64,000 nucleotides of DNA from Rubidibacter lacunae KORDI 51-2 (GCF_000473895.1 NZ_ASSJ01000004.1:62001-126000), one strand, 5' to 3'; positions 35,576 through 45,014 are shown, counted from the first letter of the stretch. Translations and numbers: made by a program. The notes: generated from the sequence alone by a model not told the origin.

Positions 35576-37084
35576 GTGAACAACTCCGAGCGTATCCCAG
35601 AACCGGTTTCAGCTCTGATGGTCGTGGGGACGACCTCTCACGCGGGCAAGTCGCTGTTGACAGCAGCAATTTGCCGGATTCTCAAGCGGCAAGGCTATCG
35701 CGTGACGCCGTTCAAGGGTCAGAATATGGCGCTCAATGCTTATGCGATCGCCGATGGCGGCGAGATCGGCTACGCCCAAGCGGTGCAGGCGTGGGCTGCA
35801 GGACTCGAACCGGCGATCGCGATGAATCCGATCCTGCTCAAGCCCCAAGGCGACATGACCTCGCAAGTGATTCTGGAGGGCAAAGCTGTCGGGCGCACGC
35901 GCGCGGCGGACTACTATCGCGACTATTTCGAGCGGGGTTGGCAAGCCATTCAGCGATCGCTGCAACAGCTCGCTCGTCATTACGAGTTCGTCGTTTGCGA
36001 AGGCGCGGGTAGTCCGGCAGAAATCAACCTCAAGCATCGCGACTTGACGAACATGCGCGTTGCCAGATACCTGAATGCGCCGACGTTGCTCGTGGTCGAT
36101 ATCGATCGTGGTGGGGCGTTCGCCCACGTAGTCGGGACTTTGGCATTGCTCGATTCTGACGAACGCGCATTGATTAAGGGCGTCGTCATCAATAAATTCC
36201 GCGGACAGCGATCGTTGCTCGAATCGGGCATCCAGTGGCTAGAGAACTACACGGGAGTTCCAGTTGTCGGCGTAATTCCTTGGCTCGATCGCCCCTTTCC
36301 GGCCGAAGATTCTCTGGATTTATTCGAGCGACGGGGACGCAGGCGCGATGCCGACCTCGAGATTGCCGTCGTGCGACTGCCGCGCATTGCTAACTTCACG
36401 GATTTCGATCCGCTCGTGGCAGAACCGAGTGTCTCGCTGCGCTACGTAATGCCGGGCGAGGCGATCGGGCAACCAGATGCTGTCGTGATTCCCGGCTCGA
36501 AAGCTACGCGATCCGATTTGGAAACCCTGCGAGAACGCGGCACGCTCGCAGCACTCCAGTCCTACGCCACTGCTGGCGGAACGGTCGTTGGCATTTGCGG
36601 CGGCTTGCAAATGCTCGGTCGCACGATTGCCGATCCGCACGGTTTTGAAGGCGACGCCGGCACCTCAGAGGGATTGGGATTGTTGCCACTGGAAACCGCG
36701 ATCGCTGCCGAGAAACTCACGCAGCAACGCACGACGCGATCGCGCTGGCCGCTGGGCGAGCTGCCGGTTGAAGGCTACGAGATCCACCAAGGCAGAACGG
36801 CAGCGATCGCTCCCGAATGCATGCAGATGTTTGCCGATTGCGACCTCGGGTTTGTGCATGCGGGGCGATCGCATTGGGGCTGTTATTTACACGGCGTCTT
36901 TGAGAACGGTGCGTGGCGACGGGCGTGGCTAAATCAGTTGCGATTGCGTCGAAACTTGGCACCATTATCGCTCGAGGTACCCCATTACCGACAGCAGCGA
37001 GACGCATCATTTGATGCGATCGCCGACGCGATCGACACCCATCTCGACCTAACACCACTGCTACCAAAGCACGCTGCAAAGTAA
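35576..37084 (+). CDS. cobQ: Cobyric acid synthase
   Basis: 502 residues, GTG start. CobQ amidates four carboxyl groups of adenosylcobyrinic acid a,c-diamide using glutamine and ATP. The N-terminal synthetase domain has the P-loop VVGTTSHAGKSLLTAA, FKGQNMALNAY, LLKPQGDMTSQVIL, VCEGAGSPAEINL and VDIDRGGAFAHVVG. The glutaminase domain has VVIPGSKATRSDL, the catalytic Cys in VGICGGLQMLG near residue 340, GYEIHQGRT and LHGVFEN with its His. Length is normal. It precedes the kinase gene at 37190 with 105 bp. Confidence 0.96.
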   Translation: MNNSERIPEPVSALMVVGTTSHAGKSLLTAAICRILKRQGYRVTPFKGQNMALNAYAIADGGEIGYAQAVQAWAAGLEPAIAMNPILLKPQGDMTSQVILEGKAVGRTRAADYYRDYFERGWQAIQRSLQQLARHYEFVVCEGAGSPAEINLKHRDLTNMRVARYLNAPTLLVVDIDRGGAFAHVVGTLALLDSDERALIKGVVINKFRGQRSLLESGIQWLENYTGVPVVGVIPWLDRPFPAEDSLDLFERRGRRRDADLEIAVVRLPRIANFTDFDPLVAEPSVSLRYVMPGEAIGQPDAVVIPGSKATRSDLETLRERGTLAALQSYATAGGTVVGICGGLQMLGRTIADPHGFEGDAGTSEGLGLLPLETAIAAEKLTQQRTTRSRWPLGELPVEGYEIHQGRTAAIAPECMQMFADCDLGFVHAGRSHWGCYLHGVFENGAWRRAWLNQLRLRRNLAPLSLEVPHYRQQRDASFDAIADAIDTHLDLTPLLPKHAAK

Positions 37085-37189
37085 AGCTTGGTTGCAACTG
37101 AGTTATTGCAAGTCGCTGATGCGGATGCCGATTGTCAAAATAGAAGTGGCACTCGCTTTCGGGCAGTGATTGAGGGCGATCGCCTGAGA

Positions 37190-38761
37190 ATGGACGCGTT
37201 GATGTCGGCTCAAACACTCCCACTTCTCGTTACTCAGATGCTCGAACCGGAGTTTTATCCTCATCCGGTTAAACCGCCAATTCGCCTCGTACAAACGCAT
37301 ATTTCCTACGTTTTTCTGACCGGCGATATCGCTTACAAGATCAAGAAAGCGGTTGACTTTGGTTTTCTCGATTTTTCAACAGTCGAGCGCCGCAAGCATT
37401 TCTGTCATGAAGAACTCCGGATGAACCGCGAGATTGCACCCGACATTTACCTCAATGTCGTCGCGATCGCGTGCAAGGGAGATCGCTACGCGCTCGACAG
37501 TGATGGGGAGATCGTCGAGTATGCCGTTCGCATGCGCCAGTTTCCACAATCGGCACTGTTGAGCAACCTCTTCGCACGCGGCGCACTAACTGATGACCAC
37601 CTCGAAACCTTGGGCCATGTCGTCGCTGCCTTTCATGCCGGAACGGCAACGAACGACCACATTCGCAGCTTCGGGTCGGCCGACAAGATTGGTGAAGCCA
37701 TTGGGGATAACTATCGCTACACCCAGAAATACGTTGGCGGCCTGCAAACACAACAGCAATTTGAGGAGACCCAACAGTTCACCGATGCTTTCCTGGGTGA
37801 GCGCTCCTTGTTCGCAGAACGCCAGAGCCAACATCGCATTCGTGAATGCCATGGAGACTTACACCTTAAAAATATATGCTTCTGGCGTGGGGCTATTCAC
37901 TTGTTCGATCGCATCGAGTTCAACGAGTCTTTTCGCTTCGTTGACGTGATGTACGATGTGGCATTTACAGTCATGGATCTCGACGGGCGCGATCGCCCCG
38001 ATCTAGGGAACGTTTTCCTCAACACGTATCTCGAACGTTCCGGCGATTGGGACGGCGTACGCGTGTTGCCGTTGTATCTTTGCCGCCAGGCTTACGTGCG
38101 AGCAAAAGTCAATTCGTTCGTCTTTGAAGAGTCGGAAATCGACGCAAGCGATCGCCGAGAAGCAGCAGCAGCAGCAGGACGTTACTATCACCTAGCCTGG
38201 CAGTACGCGCAGCCGCGCTCGGGTAACTTGATCTTGACCTGCGGGTTGTCCGGTTCGGGAAAATCTACCGTAGCTCGCGCGATCGCCCGCCGCATCAATG
38301 CTATTCACCTGCGCTCGGATGCCGTGCGCAAACACCTTGCCGGCGTGCCGCTAGAACGGCACGGGACAGAGGCACTGTATGTGCCCCACGTGACGCAGAG
38401 AACCTATCGTCGCTTGTTGAATTTAGGGCTTGCACTCGCCGAGCGCGGGTTTCCCGTCATCCTCGACGCTCGGTACGCTCGACAGGAACATCGTCGTGAG
38501 GCGATCGCGGCGGCCGCAGCCCGCGGGCTGCCCCTGCAGATCTTGCACTGCACGGCGCCGGTGAACGTCCTGCGCGATCGCTTGCAATCGCGGCGAGGGG
38601 ACGTGTCTGACGCGACTCCACAGCTGCTAACAAGCCAGCAGGCAAGTAGCGAACCCTTTGCCGGAAGCGAGTGTCAGTATGTAATTGAGGTCGATACAAC
38701 ACGCGAATGGCAGTCGCATTTGGAGGACTTTTGTCCCGGACAGACTCGAACCGTACCTTAA
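37190..38761 (+). CDS. Two-domain protein: aminoglycoside-phosphotransferase-like plus P-loop kinase
   Basis: 523 residues from the ATG at 37190. The N-terminal half resembles APH-fold kinases: LTGDIAYKIKKAVDFGFLDF (nucleotide Lys), YAVRMRQFP, CHGDLHLKNICFW with the catalytic HGDLHxxN, and FDRIEFN where a DxD/E metal site is expected. The C-terminal third is a gluconate-kinase-like P-loop domain: LTCGLSGSGKSTVARAIA near residue 383, LRSDAVRKHL, and VILDARYARQEHRR. Such fusions are widespread in bacteria and are usually annotated as AAA-family ATPase; the substrate is unknown. A TTG at 37088 is possible but gives an unconserved leader. An ATG at 37202 is also possible. Confidence 0.75.
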   Translation: MDALMSAQTLPLLVTQMLEPEFYPHPVKPPIRLVQTHISYVFLTGDIAYKIKKAVDFGFLDFSTVERRKHFCHEELRMNREIAPDIYLNVVAIACKGDRYALDSDGEIVEYAVRMRQFPQSALLSNLFARGALTDDHLETLGHVVAAFHAGTATNDHIRSFGSADKIGEAIGDNYRYTQKYVGGLQTQQQFEETQQFTDAFLGERSLFAERQSQHRIRECHGDLHLKNICFWRGAIHLFDRIEFNESFRFVDVMYDVAFTVMDLDGRDRPDLGNVFLNTYLERSGDWDGVRVLPLYLCRQAYVRAKVNSFVFEESEIDASDRREAAAAAGRYYHLAWQYAQPRSGNLILTCGLSGSGKSTVARAIARRINAIHLRSDAVRKHLAGVPLERHGTEALYVPHVTQRTYRRLLNLGLALAERGFPVILDARYARQEHRREAIAAAAARGLPLQILHCTAPVNVLRDRLQSRRGDVSDATPQLLTSQQASSEPFAGSECQYVIEVDTTREWQSHLEDFCPGQTRTVP

Positions 38762-38871
38762 GCTGTCTGTCTCCCCGGCGAGCGATATCGACTTCCGTCG
38801 CTAGGTAACTTCTCGACAGCATTGTCTGCCACCACGCCCGATCGGTCACAATTCCTATCACCGCAGCTGAA

Positions 38872-39855
38872 ATGAACTCCTCACGAACACCGTCAAGGCC
38901 TGCATTCGGAATCGGATTGTTGTTAACTGGATTGTTATTAGCTGGATTATTGTTGCTGGAGGCTTGTAGCGGCTCGGACGCGGACCCAACATCACGTAAA
39001 ACCTCAAATGCAGGCCTGGATTCTGCATCTGTGCCAGAAACTCCAGCAACTCCCCCCAGGGAAACAAACGTTGAATCTAGTCCGCCCGACAGTGCTGCAG
39101 CGAACCCGGGTGGGGTGGAACCTGAAGTGAACGAACAACCTGCTGCGTTGGCGTTCGAAATCGTGGAAGTGTCGCGTTCTGTCGGCAACTGTCAAAAAGA
39201 AGACATGCCTTGTTTTGAGGTAGTCTTACGATACCCGCAAACGAGCGATGGGGAGGCTGCAATTGCCGGCCGAGTGGATGCAGCCGTTCGCGACCAAGTT
39301 CTCGACTCGCTTCTCCTCTTTCAGGAAGGGACGAGCGATAGCATCGACAGCGCGATCGACGACTTGTTTGCCGAGTTCGACGCATACATTCGCTCGTTCA
39401 CTCCGGAGGACGTCCCGGCTTCATCGCACTGGGCAATTGAAATCGACGCCCGCCTTGAATACCGAACGGATGAGACGGTCACCGTCATGTTCGATCGATA
39501 TGCCTACACCGGTGGGGCCCACCCCAACTCGATGCGGATTTTCTTGAACTTCGATCGCGCGACTGGCAATCGCGTGGAGTTGGACGATGTCGTTGCCGAC
39601 CGCGAGGGTTTCGGCGATTTGATTCAACGCAAGCTTAAAGCCGCCAACAATATCCCCCCTGACGGCAACCTAGCCGATGCCGGCTACTTCGACTTTGCTT
39701 TACCCAAGAATTTTGCTCTGGCAACCGACGGTGTGGTCGTTCGTTATAACCCCTACGAAATCGCACCCTACGCCCTCGGACCGACGGAAGTGACGCTCAG
39801 TTACGACGAACTCGACGGCCTGCTCGTCTCCGATCGAACCGGCGCGCCGCAATGA
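38872..39855 (+). CDS. Lipoprotein with a DUF3298/RsiV-like domain
   Basis: 327 residues. The signal LLLTGLLLAGLLLLEAC ends in a lipobox with Cys32. A Pro/Ser/Thr-rich linker (35-95) leads to the folded domain, about residues 95-320: PCFEVVLRYPQ, DYAYTGGAHPN-like DRYAYTGGAHPNSM, LNFDRATGNRVELDDV, FDFALPKNFALATDGVVVRYNPYEIAPYALGP. This last pattern is characteristic of DUF3298 and the neighbouring DUF4163 in RsiV and PdaC, which bind lysozyme or peptidoglycan. The role here is inferred. Its stop overlaps the ATG of the broken M28 peptidase gene, so the two once formed an operon. Confidence 0.78.
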   Translation: MNSSRTPSRPAFGIGLLLTGLLLAGLLLLEACSGSDADPTSRKTSNAGLDSASVPETPATPPRETNVESSPPDSAAANPGGVEPEVNEQPAALAFEIVEVSRSVGNCQKEDMPCFEVVLRYPQTSDGEAAIAGRVDAAVRDQVLDSLLLFQEGTSDSIDSAIDDLFAEFDAYIRSFTPEDVPASSHWAIEIDARLEYRTDETVTVMFDRYAYTGGAHPNSMRIFLNFDRATGNRVELDDVVADREGFGDLIQRKLKAANNIPPDGNLADAGYFDFALPKNFALATDGVVVRYNPYEIAPYALGPTEVTLSYDELDGLLVSDRTGAPQ

Positions 39856-40673
39856 CCCGACGCGATCGCCTTTGGACTCACATGCGGCAGGTTGCCCGCG
39901 AGCGCGACCCGTACTTCAATCCCCAGGGACATTTTTCGTACGCTAATACATACGGTCCGAACTGCAGCACTGGGGCACCGTGAGGGAGCATGCGTTTGAC
40001 GCGCGCGGGCAGACGCGAGTGAATCTGCTGCTCGACTTGCCCGGAAACACAGCGGGCGTCCCGATCGCGATCGGCGCGCATTTCGTTGCAGTCCCCAATT
40101 GTACTGGCTCAGACGACAATGCAACGGGCGTAGCGGTGCTGTTGGAATTGGCACGCGCTGTTGCTGCCGAACCGTTAGCATCCCCCGTGCGCTGTATTGC
40201 TTTTGACATGGAAGAATACGGTTTGCTCGGCAGCCGGAGCTATGCAGCAGCCCTCCAACAGCAAGGCGCAGCCCTAAGCCTGATGTCGTCGCTGGAAATG
40301 CTCGGCTATTGCGATCGCGCGGCAGGCTCACAGCGCTACCCAAAGTTTGCGCTAATTCTATCCGTCGCGAGGGGATTTCCTAGCCCTTGTGGGTAATTGG
40401 CGTATGCTAGCTGCCCTGCCGACCCTCAGCCGTGCCATTCGGCGAACGGGTCTGCCGTGCAAGTGGCTGATGGTGCCGGCTGGTGGCGAGCTCGTCCCCG
40501 ACACTCGATGCAGCGATCGCGCCCCGTTCTGGGACGCGGGCTATCCAGCAGCCATGGTGACGGATACGTCTTTCCTGCGCAATCTCCACTACCACCGTCC
40601 AAGCGACACCCTCGACCTAGACTTTTTAACCGCCGTTTGCAGCGGATTGATTGCAGGGTTAAGTCAGCTTTAA
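39852..40673 (+). pseudogene. Frameshifted M28-family zinc peptidase gene
   Basis: Three pieces in two frames rebuild one peptidase. Piece 1 (frame of ATG 39852) ends near FNPQGHF. Piece 2 runs in another frame with YIRSELQHWGTVREHAFD (after a TAA at 39944), GAHFVAVPNCTGSDDNATGVA, FDMEEYGLLGS, and ends at 40396. Piece 3 returns to the first frame with GDFLALVGNWRMLAALP and ends HYHRPSDTLDLDFLTAV. Metal ligands of M28 (His in GAH, the DDN Asp, the EE pair, the HYHRPSDT His) are still visible. The Asp normally following GAHY is Val. Two frameshifts and a stop make it a recent pseudogene. Confidence 0.82.
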
Positions 40674-40869
40674 AGCAATCGCGTCCCTATTCGCGGCCGG
40701 TCGAGGTGCGATCGCTGCGTACGTCACACCAGGGCACGGCTGCGTTCGAGCTGTCAGGGTTCCCCAAGCGGGTGGGCAGCTGCGATCGAGTACCATCAGT
40801 CTAAGCTCTTGCTAATGCCTCTCACTTAATATCTTTCGTAACGTCTGCGTCCCTCAATATCGGTTGCCA

Positions 40870-41997
40870 ATGTCCGTTTCCCCTACGTCAGCTTCTTGGA
40901 TTTTGCAGCTCGACAACACGACTTGGCGTTTTGCCAAGCAAGGTCCGCCGGTAGTCGATCGCGTCTCACTGGAGCTGCAGCAGGGCGAGATTTTGGGCCT
41001 GCTCGGCCCTTCGGGTTGCGGCAAAACAACGCTATTGCGACTCGTAGCAGGATTCGAGCCGCCGCAAGCCGGAAGGATCTCGATCGGCGGCCGGCCGGTA
41101 GCTGGTCCAACCTGGGTCCCGCCTGAGCGCCGCGACGTCGGCATGGTCTTCCAGGATTACGCCCTGTTCCCGCATTTGACTGTGGTTCAGAACGTCGCCT
41201 TCGGGCTGCAACGTACGTCCCAGCTCGAGAAAGCGGTCGCACGCAAACGCATCAAAGAAGTGTTGGCGCTCGTCGGACTGGACGGGTTGGACGGACGCTA
41301 TCCTCACGAGCTGTCAGGCGGCCAGCAGCAGCGAGTTGCAGTGGCGCGAGCGCTAGCACCGCGTCCGGCTCTGGTCTTACTCGACGAACCGCTCAGCAAC
41401 CTCGATGCCCAGGTGCGCTTGCGCTTGCGGCAGGAATTACGCGATATTCTCAAAGCAGCGGGCGCATCGGCAATTTTCGTAACGCACGATCGTGAGGAAG
41501 CCTTATCAATTGCCGATCTCGTTGCCGTAATGCGCGCCGGCCGCCTCGAACAAGTCGGCACTCCAGAAGATATCTACAACCGCCCGGCAACGCGCTTCGT
41601 CGCCGAGTTCGTGACACAGGCGAATTTCCTCACCGCCCGACCCTCCGGCAATAGCTGGGAAACTGAGTTAGGTAATTTCATCGTTACTGCCGATGCGCTA
41701 AATGGCTGCCACCTCAACGGAGCGGAGAGGGCAGAGCTAATGGTTCGTCCGGAAAACGTTTACTGTCAGCCAGACCCCGCCGGTACGGCAACCGTTCGCG
41801 ATCGCCAATTTCTCGGCCACGATTGTTGCTACCGACTGCAACTGGCTTCGGGCAGCGAAATCATCGCGCGCTTGTCCGGGACAACGGCATTTGCGCCAGG
41901 TACTCGCGTGCACGCGAGCGCTGAAGCGCGCGATGTTCGTCTTTTCCCGGCTGCCGACCCGATTGGCAGGAGCCGGTCTGTCGCACCAGCAAGATAA
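40870..41997 (+). CDS. futC: ABC transporter ATP-binding protein, iron(III)-type (FutC-like)
   Basis: 375 residues from the ATG at 40870. Walker A is GPSGCGKTT, the Q-loop MVFQDYALFPHLTV, the signature HELSGGQQQRVAVARAL, Walker B LVLLDEPLSNLD and the switch His IFVTHDREEAL. A TOBE domain (about 240-365) follows, with RPENVYC and LGHDCCYRLQL. The sequence is closest to the FbpC/FutC group that energises periplasmic ferric iron uptake. No permease or binding-protein gene is adjacent, which fits the scattered fut genes of cyanobacteria. A related sugar or molybdate function is less likely. Confidence 0.8.
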   Translation: MSVSPTSASWILQLDNTTWRFAKQGPPVVDRVSLELQQGEILGLLGPSGCGKTTLLRLVAGFEPPQAGRISIGGRPVAGPTWVPPERRDVGMVFQDYALFPHLTVVQNVAFGLQRTSQLEKAVARKRIKEVLALVGLDGLDGRYPHELSGGQQQRVAVARALAPRPALVLLDEPLSNLDAQVRLRLRQELRDILKAAGASAIFVTHDREEALSIADLVAVMRAGRLEQVGTPEDIYNRPATRFVAEFVTQANFLTARPSGNSWETELGNFIVTADALNGCHLNGAERAELMVRPENVYCQPDPAGTATVRDRQFLGHDCCYRLQLASGSEIIARLSGTTAFAPGTRVHASAEARDVRLFPAADPIGRSRSVAPAR

Positions 41998-42015
41998 CCC
42001 AACTGCCAGATACCT

Positions 42016-42227
42016 AGGGTTTGCTGAAAAAGTCCACAAAACGAATTTAGGAGGCAGAGAGCTTATGGAATCTGGCTTTTACCATCTAGCCCCAGCTTTT
42101 TGCCTCGGATTCTCGGCCCAAGTGCAAGGGTTTTGAGGCTCTGGTGCCTATAACCTTGCACTTTTCTGGAATAGAAAACGCTGAGATCCTTTCATTGCAT
42201 GGATTCCAGCCTTTTTCAGCAAGCCCT
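42016..42227 (+). mobile_element. 212-bp MITE-like element, copy 1
   Basis: It begins AGGGTTTGCTGAAAAAGTCC and ends CTTTTTCAGCAAGCCCT, so the ends are inverted repeats. It is non-coding. Flanks are ACCT (42012-42015) and ACCT (42228-42231), a 4-bp target duplication. The same element lies inverted at 42232 and again at 47985. The transposase source is unknown; 4-bp duplication limits the candidate IS families. Confidence 0.8.
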
Positions 42228-42231
42228 ACCT

Positions 42232-42443
42232 AGGGCTTGCTGAAAAAGGCTGGAATTGTTTCAGCGAGAAGGTTCCAGCGTTTTCTGCGTCAGAGAAGTG
42301 CAAGTTTATGGTTGCTAGAGCCTCAAAACCCTTGCACTTGAGCCGAGATCTAGGTGCGAAAATCTGGGGCTAGATGGCGAAAGCCTGATTTCATGAGCTC
42401 TCTGTCCCCTAAATTTACTTTGTGGACTTTTTCAGCAAGCCCT
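42232..42443 (-). mobile_element. 212-bp MITE-like element, copy 2, inverted
   Basis: It begins AGGGCTTGCTGAAAAAGGCT and ends GGACTTTTTCAGCAAGCCCT, the reverse orientation of copy 1. It is bounded by ACCT at 42228-42231 and 42444-42447, so three ACCT copies frame two elements. Together they make an inverted repeat with arms of about 212 bp and a 4-bp centre, able to form a very long hairpin. Confidence 0.8.
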
Positions 42444-42660
42444 ACCTATCGGCAGGTAACGCAAGGGCGGCGGCGATCGTTCCGGTTAATTGCGCGCTGT
42501 TACCTGAAACCAATGTGCACAGTGCAGGCGAACATGAGACAAACAATCCACCGGCTAAAGAAACCCGATCTGCCACTGTCGCAGCACTTTCTAGAGTTGG
42601 TATTAGTTTGAAGGTGCCGGACCGCATGGTTTGAGGCGGTTGAGGGGTGGGTTCGGACAT
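42442..42660 (-). CDS. Possible small ORF cut short by the MITE
   Basis: 72 residues from ATG 42660, with AGGG upstream. The protein (PTPQPPQTMRSGTFKLIPTL, then SLAGGLFVSC) is not recognised. Its stop codon TAG is made from the last two bases of the element and the A of the target site, so the insertion ended the frame. Removing both elements and the extra ACCT copies would let it read on as LPADRYLAVGL. It may be a real truncated gene or a chance frame. The remaining gap to 43063 holds nothing recognisable. Confidence 0.3.
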   Translation of the reverse strand: MSEPTPQPPQTMRSGTFKLIPTLESAATVADRVSLAGGLFVSCSPALCTLVSGNSAQLTGTIAAALALPADR

Positions 42661-43063
42661 TTCAACCCTGAAACGACCCTGCATCGGGACTTCCGTTTTG
42701 GAATTTTTCTGGACACCCATCCGTTGCTATGGTGTGGTACTTACTCGGAGATTTATGGAATCCAAGGACCGGTCGCACGCGCTGGTGCAGTCACCCCCCT
42801 AAAAAATCCTTCCGGCACGCTGCCGAATGACTGTGCAAGTCAGACATGCCGAACAGTCTGCTACCTTACCGCAACCGCAAAATACTCACGACAGGGCATT
42901 AAAGAGCTGCCAACCAGCCATTGCCACCAGGGACTCCTCGAAGTGCCAGCTGCCGAAAAAGCCACTATACGTTCCGTTCGTTCGACTTATCGGCGCTAAC
43001 GAATTGCACCGTTGAAGACAGTCCCCACTTGCGAGAGCACGCCGCCAGTTTTAGCAATCTCTG

Positions 43064-43297
43064 CTACGCGCCAGGGCTTAAAATTTCTAGTTCATCCGCA
43101 CGCATGTGAACGGAGAAGCGCGGTTCGAACTTCACCAGCACGGGCATATTCGCGCTGACAGGTCGACCCTGCCATTCGGTCACGATCGCTTGCACCTCAC
43201 CTTCTAAGCCTTTGATATCAAACGGTTGTTTCTTGTGCTGAGGATGGTGATAAACGATCACCGACTCAGCCACACGCACGCGATCGCCGACGTTCAT
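43064..43297 (-). CDS. ftrV: Ferredoxin-thioredoxin reductase, variable chain
   Basis: 77 residues, the usual length in cyanobacteria. The SH3-like FeThRed_A fold is evident: MNVGDRVRVAESVIVYHHPQ, FDIKGLEGEVQAIVTEWQGRP, then PVLVKFEPRFSVHMRADELE. The variable chain caps the iron-sulphur catalytic chain, which passes photosynthetic electrons from ferredoxin to thioredoxin. The catalytic chain gene is not in the window. The PP2C gene lies upstream on the same strand, 175 bp away. Confidence 0.93.
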   Translation of the reverse strand: MNVGDRVRVAESVIVYHHPQHKKQPFDIKGLEGEVQAIVTEWQGRPVSANMPVLVKFEPRFSVHMRADELEILSPGA

Positions 43298-43472
43298 AAC
43301 CCTCGCTGTCGCAAAATCTCAAGTCGTCTCATACCAAACAGCCTGCAGCTGCACGGTTGCCAAAACCTTACGTGCCGCCGCACGACAGTTTTCCCATTCT
43401 TGCACAGCGCGTGCCGCCATCCCTAGCGCGGACAGTAACGTTTGATTGAAGCTGCTTGCTGAAGCCCGCGAT

Positions 43473-45014
43473 TCAGATGCGGCGCCGGGGACCGAGGCGA
43501 TAACGGGCGATCGCCAACGTAATGTTGTCGTGACCATTGCGATCGTTGGCCAGCTTCATGGCCAGCCGCGTAGCCGATGCCAGCGACAGTTCATCTCGCA
43601 GCACGGCAGGTGCGAATTCGTGCCAAGACTCTTCAAGAAACTGGTAATCGCTTAACCCGTCCGAGCACAACAACAATAAACCGTCCTCATCGACAATTAA
43701 CCGCCTGACCGTTGGGCGCAACCCGCTTGCATCGGCAATCCCAATCGCTTGCGACAGTGCACGCAAGCGCACCCGCTGGATGGCTGTTCGCGGTAGCAAC
43801 CGCGAGTTCAATATGTATTGAGTTGCCATATCGTCGTCGACAGTAAGCTGGCAGCACCTGCGGGCAGTCAGCCAGTAAGCACGACTGTCGCCAACGTGAG
43901 CGAGGTAAACCTCGTGGGCGGGGTTGCCGTCTTCAGCGAGGTGCTGTTTCACCTGCACCGCCATCACAAGCGTCGTCGCCATACGCGAGCGCGCATGACG
44001 GTTCTGGGCATTGTTGCGCGCAACGATCGAGTTATTAGTAACGCGGACAGTGGTCGCGATCTGGCGGGCGATCGCGGTGGGCATCTGTGCGGACGGATTG
44101 CGAGCTGTCTCGACCAAAAGCTTATCGATCTGCAGCTTCAGCGACTGTACTGCCAGCTGGCTGGCGATCTCGCCCCCGTCGTGTCCGCCGATGCCATCGC
44201 AAACTAAGATCGAATCCGTTGCTTGGAGTTCGTTTGGAGACGCGGCATCGGATCGGAAGTGTCCGAGCGGATAGCAGCTATCCTGGTTGTGCCGCGGGAA
44301 ACGTCCGGTATCGGTCAACACCGACACCTCCCAAGTACGGGGCTGACGAGCCGTCGCAGCTAGCAACAGCGAATTTAATGACGCGATCGCGCTGTCGCGT
44401 TCCGCCTGACTCCTCTGCAGCTGCGCGGCAATGAAGCTTAATTGGGGCGAGATCGCCGGCCGCGCCTTTGGTGCCAGCGTCGCCCACACGATCCCGAGCT
44501 GTTTTTGCGTTGCTGCGCCGGTTGCCGGCAGGAGTTCTAGCAGGCGCACCCGGCCGTCAGCGACGCGCACGTTATCGAACTGAAGCAAGCTATCCGCTAC
44601 GCCTAGTGCTGCTAACAACGGCCACAACTCCAACATCTGCCACAACCAATTAAGCTGGCGCAGTGCAGTCGCCTTAGGCCAGGCTGCTTGCAAGCTCGGC
44701 AACAACTCTCCCCGCGCGTCGAGCGGCGGGTTGTCGAGCAACACTACCCTATCTCCAGTCTCCAGCAGGCAAATATCGTAAATTTGGGGGAGATGCAGGT
44801 TTTGTTCGTAAGCGCGAGCGTAGCACTGCAGGTCCTTGGGTAGGGGGACTGGCGCGAGCGGGAGTTGCGCCGGCTGGAGATCGTGCCAGACTCGCTGGTG
44901 CGCCACCCGGAAGCGGCTGGCAACGATCGTGCCAGGAGGAATGCTAGCAGCAGGATCGCCACTTGCCCAGAGCAGCGGCGTCGGTGATTGGAGAGAGCGA
45001 CTGGAAACGGTCAC
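43473..45014 (-). CDS. PP2C-type serine/threonine phosphatase with N-terminal extra domain
   Basis: 513 residues from a GTG at 45014. A TTG at 45077 would add 21. The C-terminal 250 residues are a PP2C domain with the metal sites GRFPRHNQDSC, ILVCDGIGGHDGGEIAS, LAHVGDSRAYWL, LLLLCSDGLSDY and the final NDRNGHDNITLAI. The N-terminal 240 residues (LPLAPVPLPKDLQCYARAYE, LLQFDNVRVADGRVRLLEL) resemble a degenerate kinase-like or FHA-less sensor region found only in cyanobacterial members. It would dephosphorylate Ser/Thr proteins, substrate unknown. Confidence 0.85.
   Translation of the reverse strand: MTVSSRSLQSPTPLLWASGDPAASIPPGTIVASRFRVAHQRVWHDLQPAQLPLAPVPLPKDLQCYARAYEQNLHLPQIYDICLLETGDRVVLLDNPPLDARGELLPSLQAAWPKATALRQLNWLWQMLELWPLLAALGVADSLLQFDNVRVADGRVRLLELLPATGAATQKQLGIVWATLAPKARPAISPQLSFIAAQLQRSQAERDSAIASLNSLLLAATARQPRTWEVSVLTDTGRFPRHNQDSCYPLGHFRSDAASPNELQATDSILVCDGIGGHDGGEIASQLAVQSLKLQIDKLLVETARNPSAQMPTAIARQIATTVRVTNNSIVARNNAQNRHARSRMATTLVMAVQVKQHLAEDGNPAHEVYLAHVGDSRAYWLTARRCCQLTVDDDMATQYILNSRLLPRTAIQRVRLRALSQAIGIADASGLRPTVRRLIVDEDGLLLLCSDGLSDYQFLEESWHEFAPAVLRDELSLASATRLAMKLANDRNGHDNITLAIARYRLGPRRRI

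Noticed and set aside
43319-43537. 72-codon minus-strand frame between the PP2C gene and ftrV
   Set aside because: It overlaps the PP2C 3' end in another frame, begins with a weak start and has no recognised homologue, although its last 45 residues look helical.
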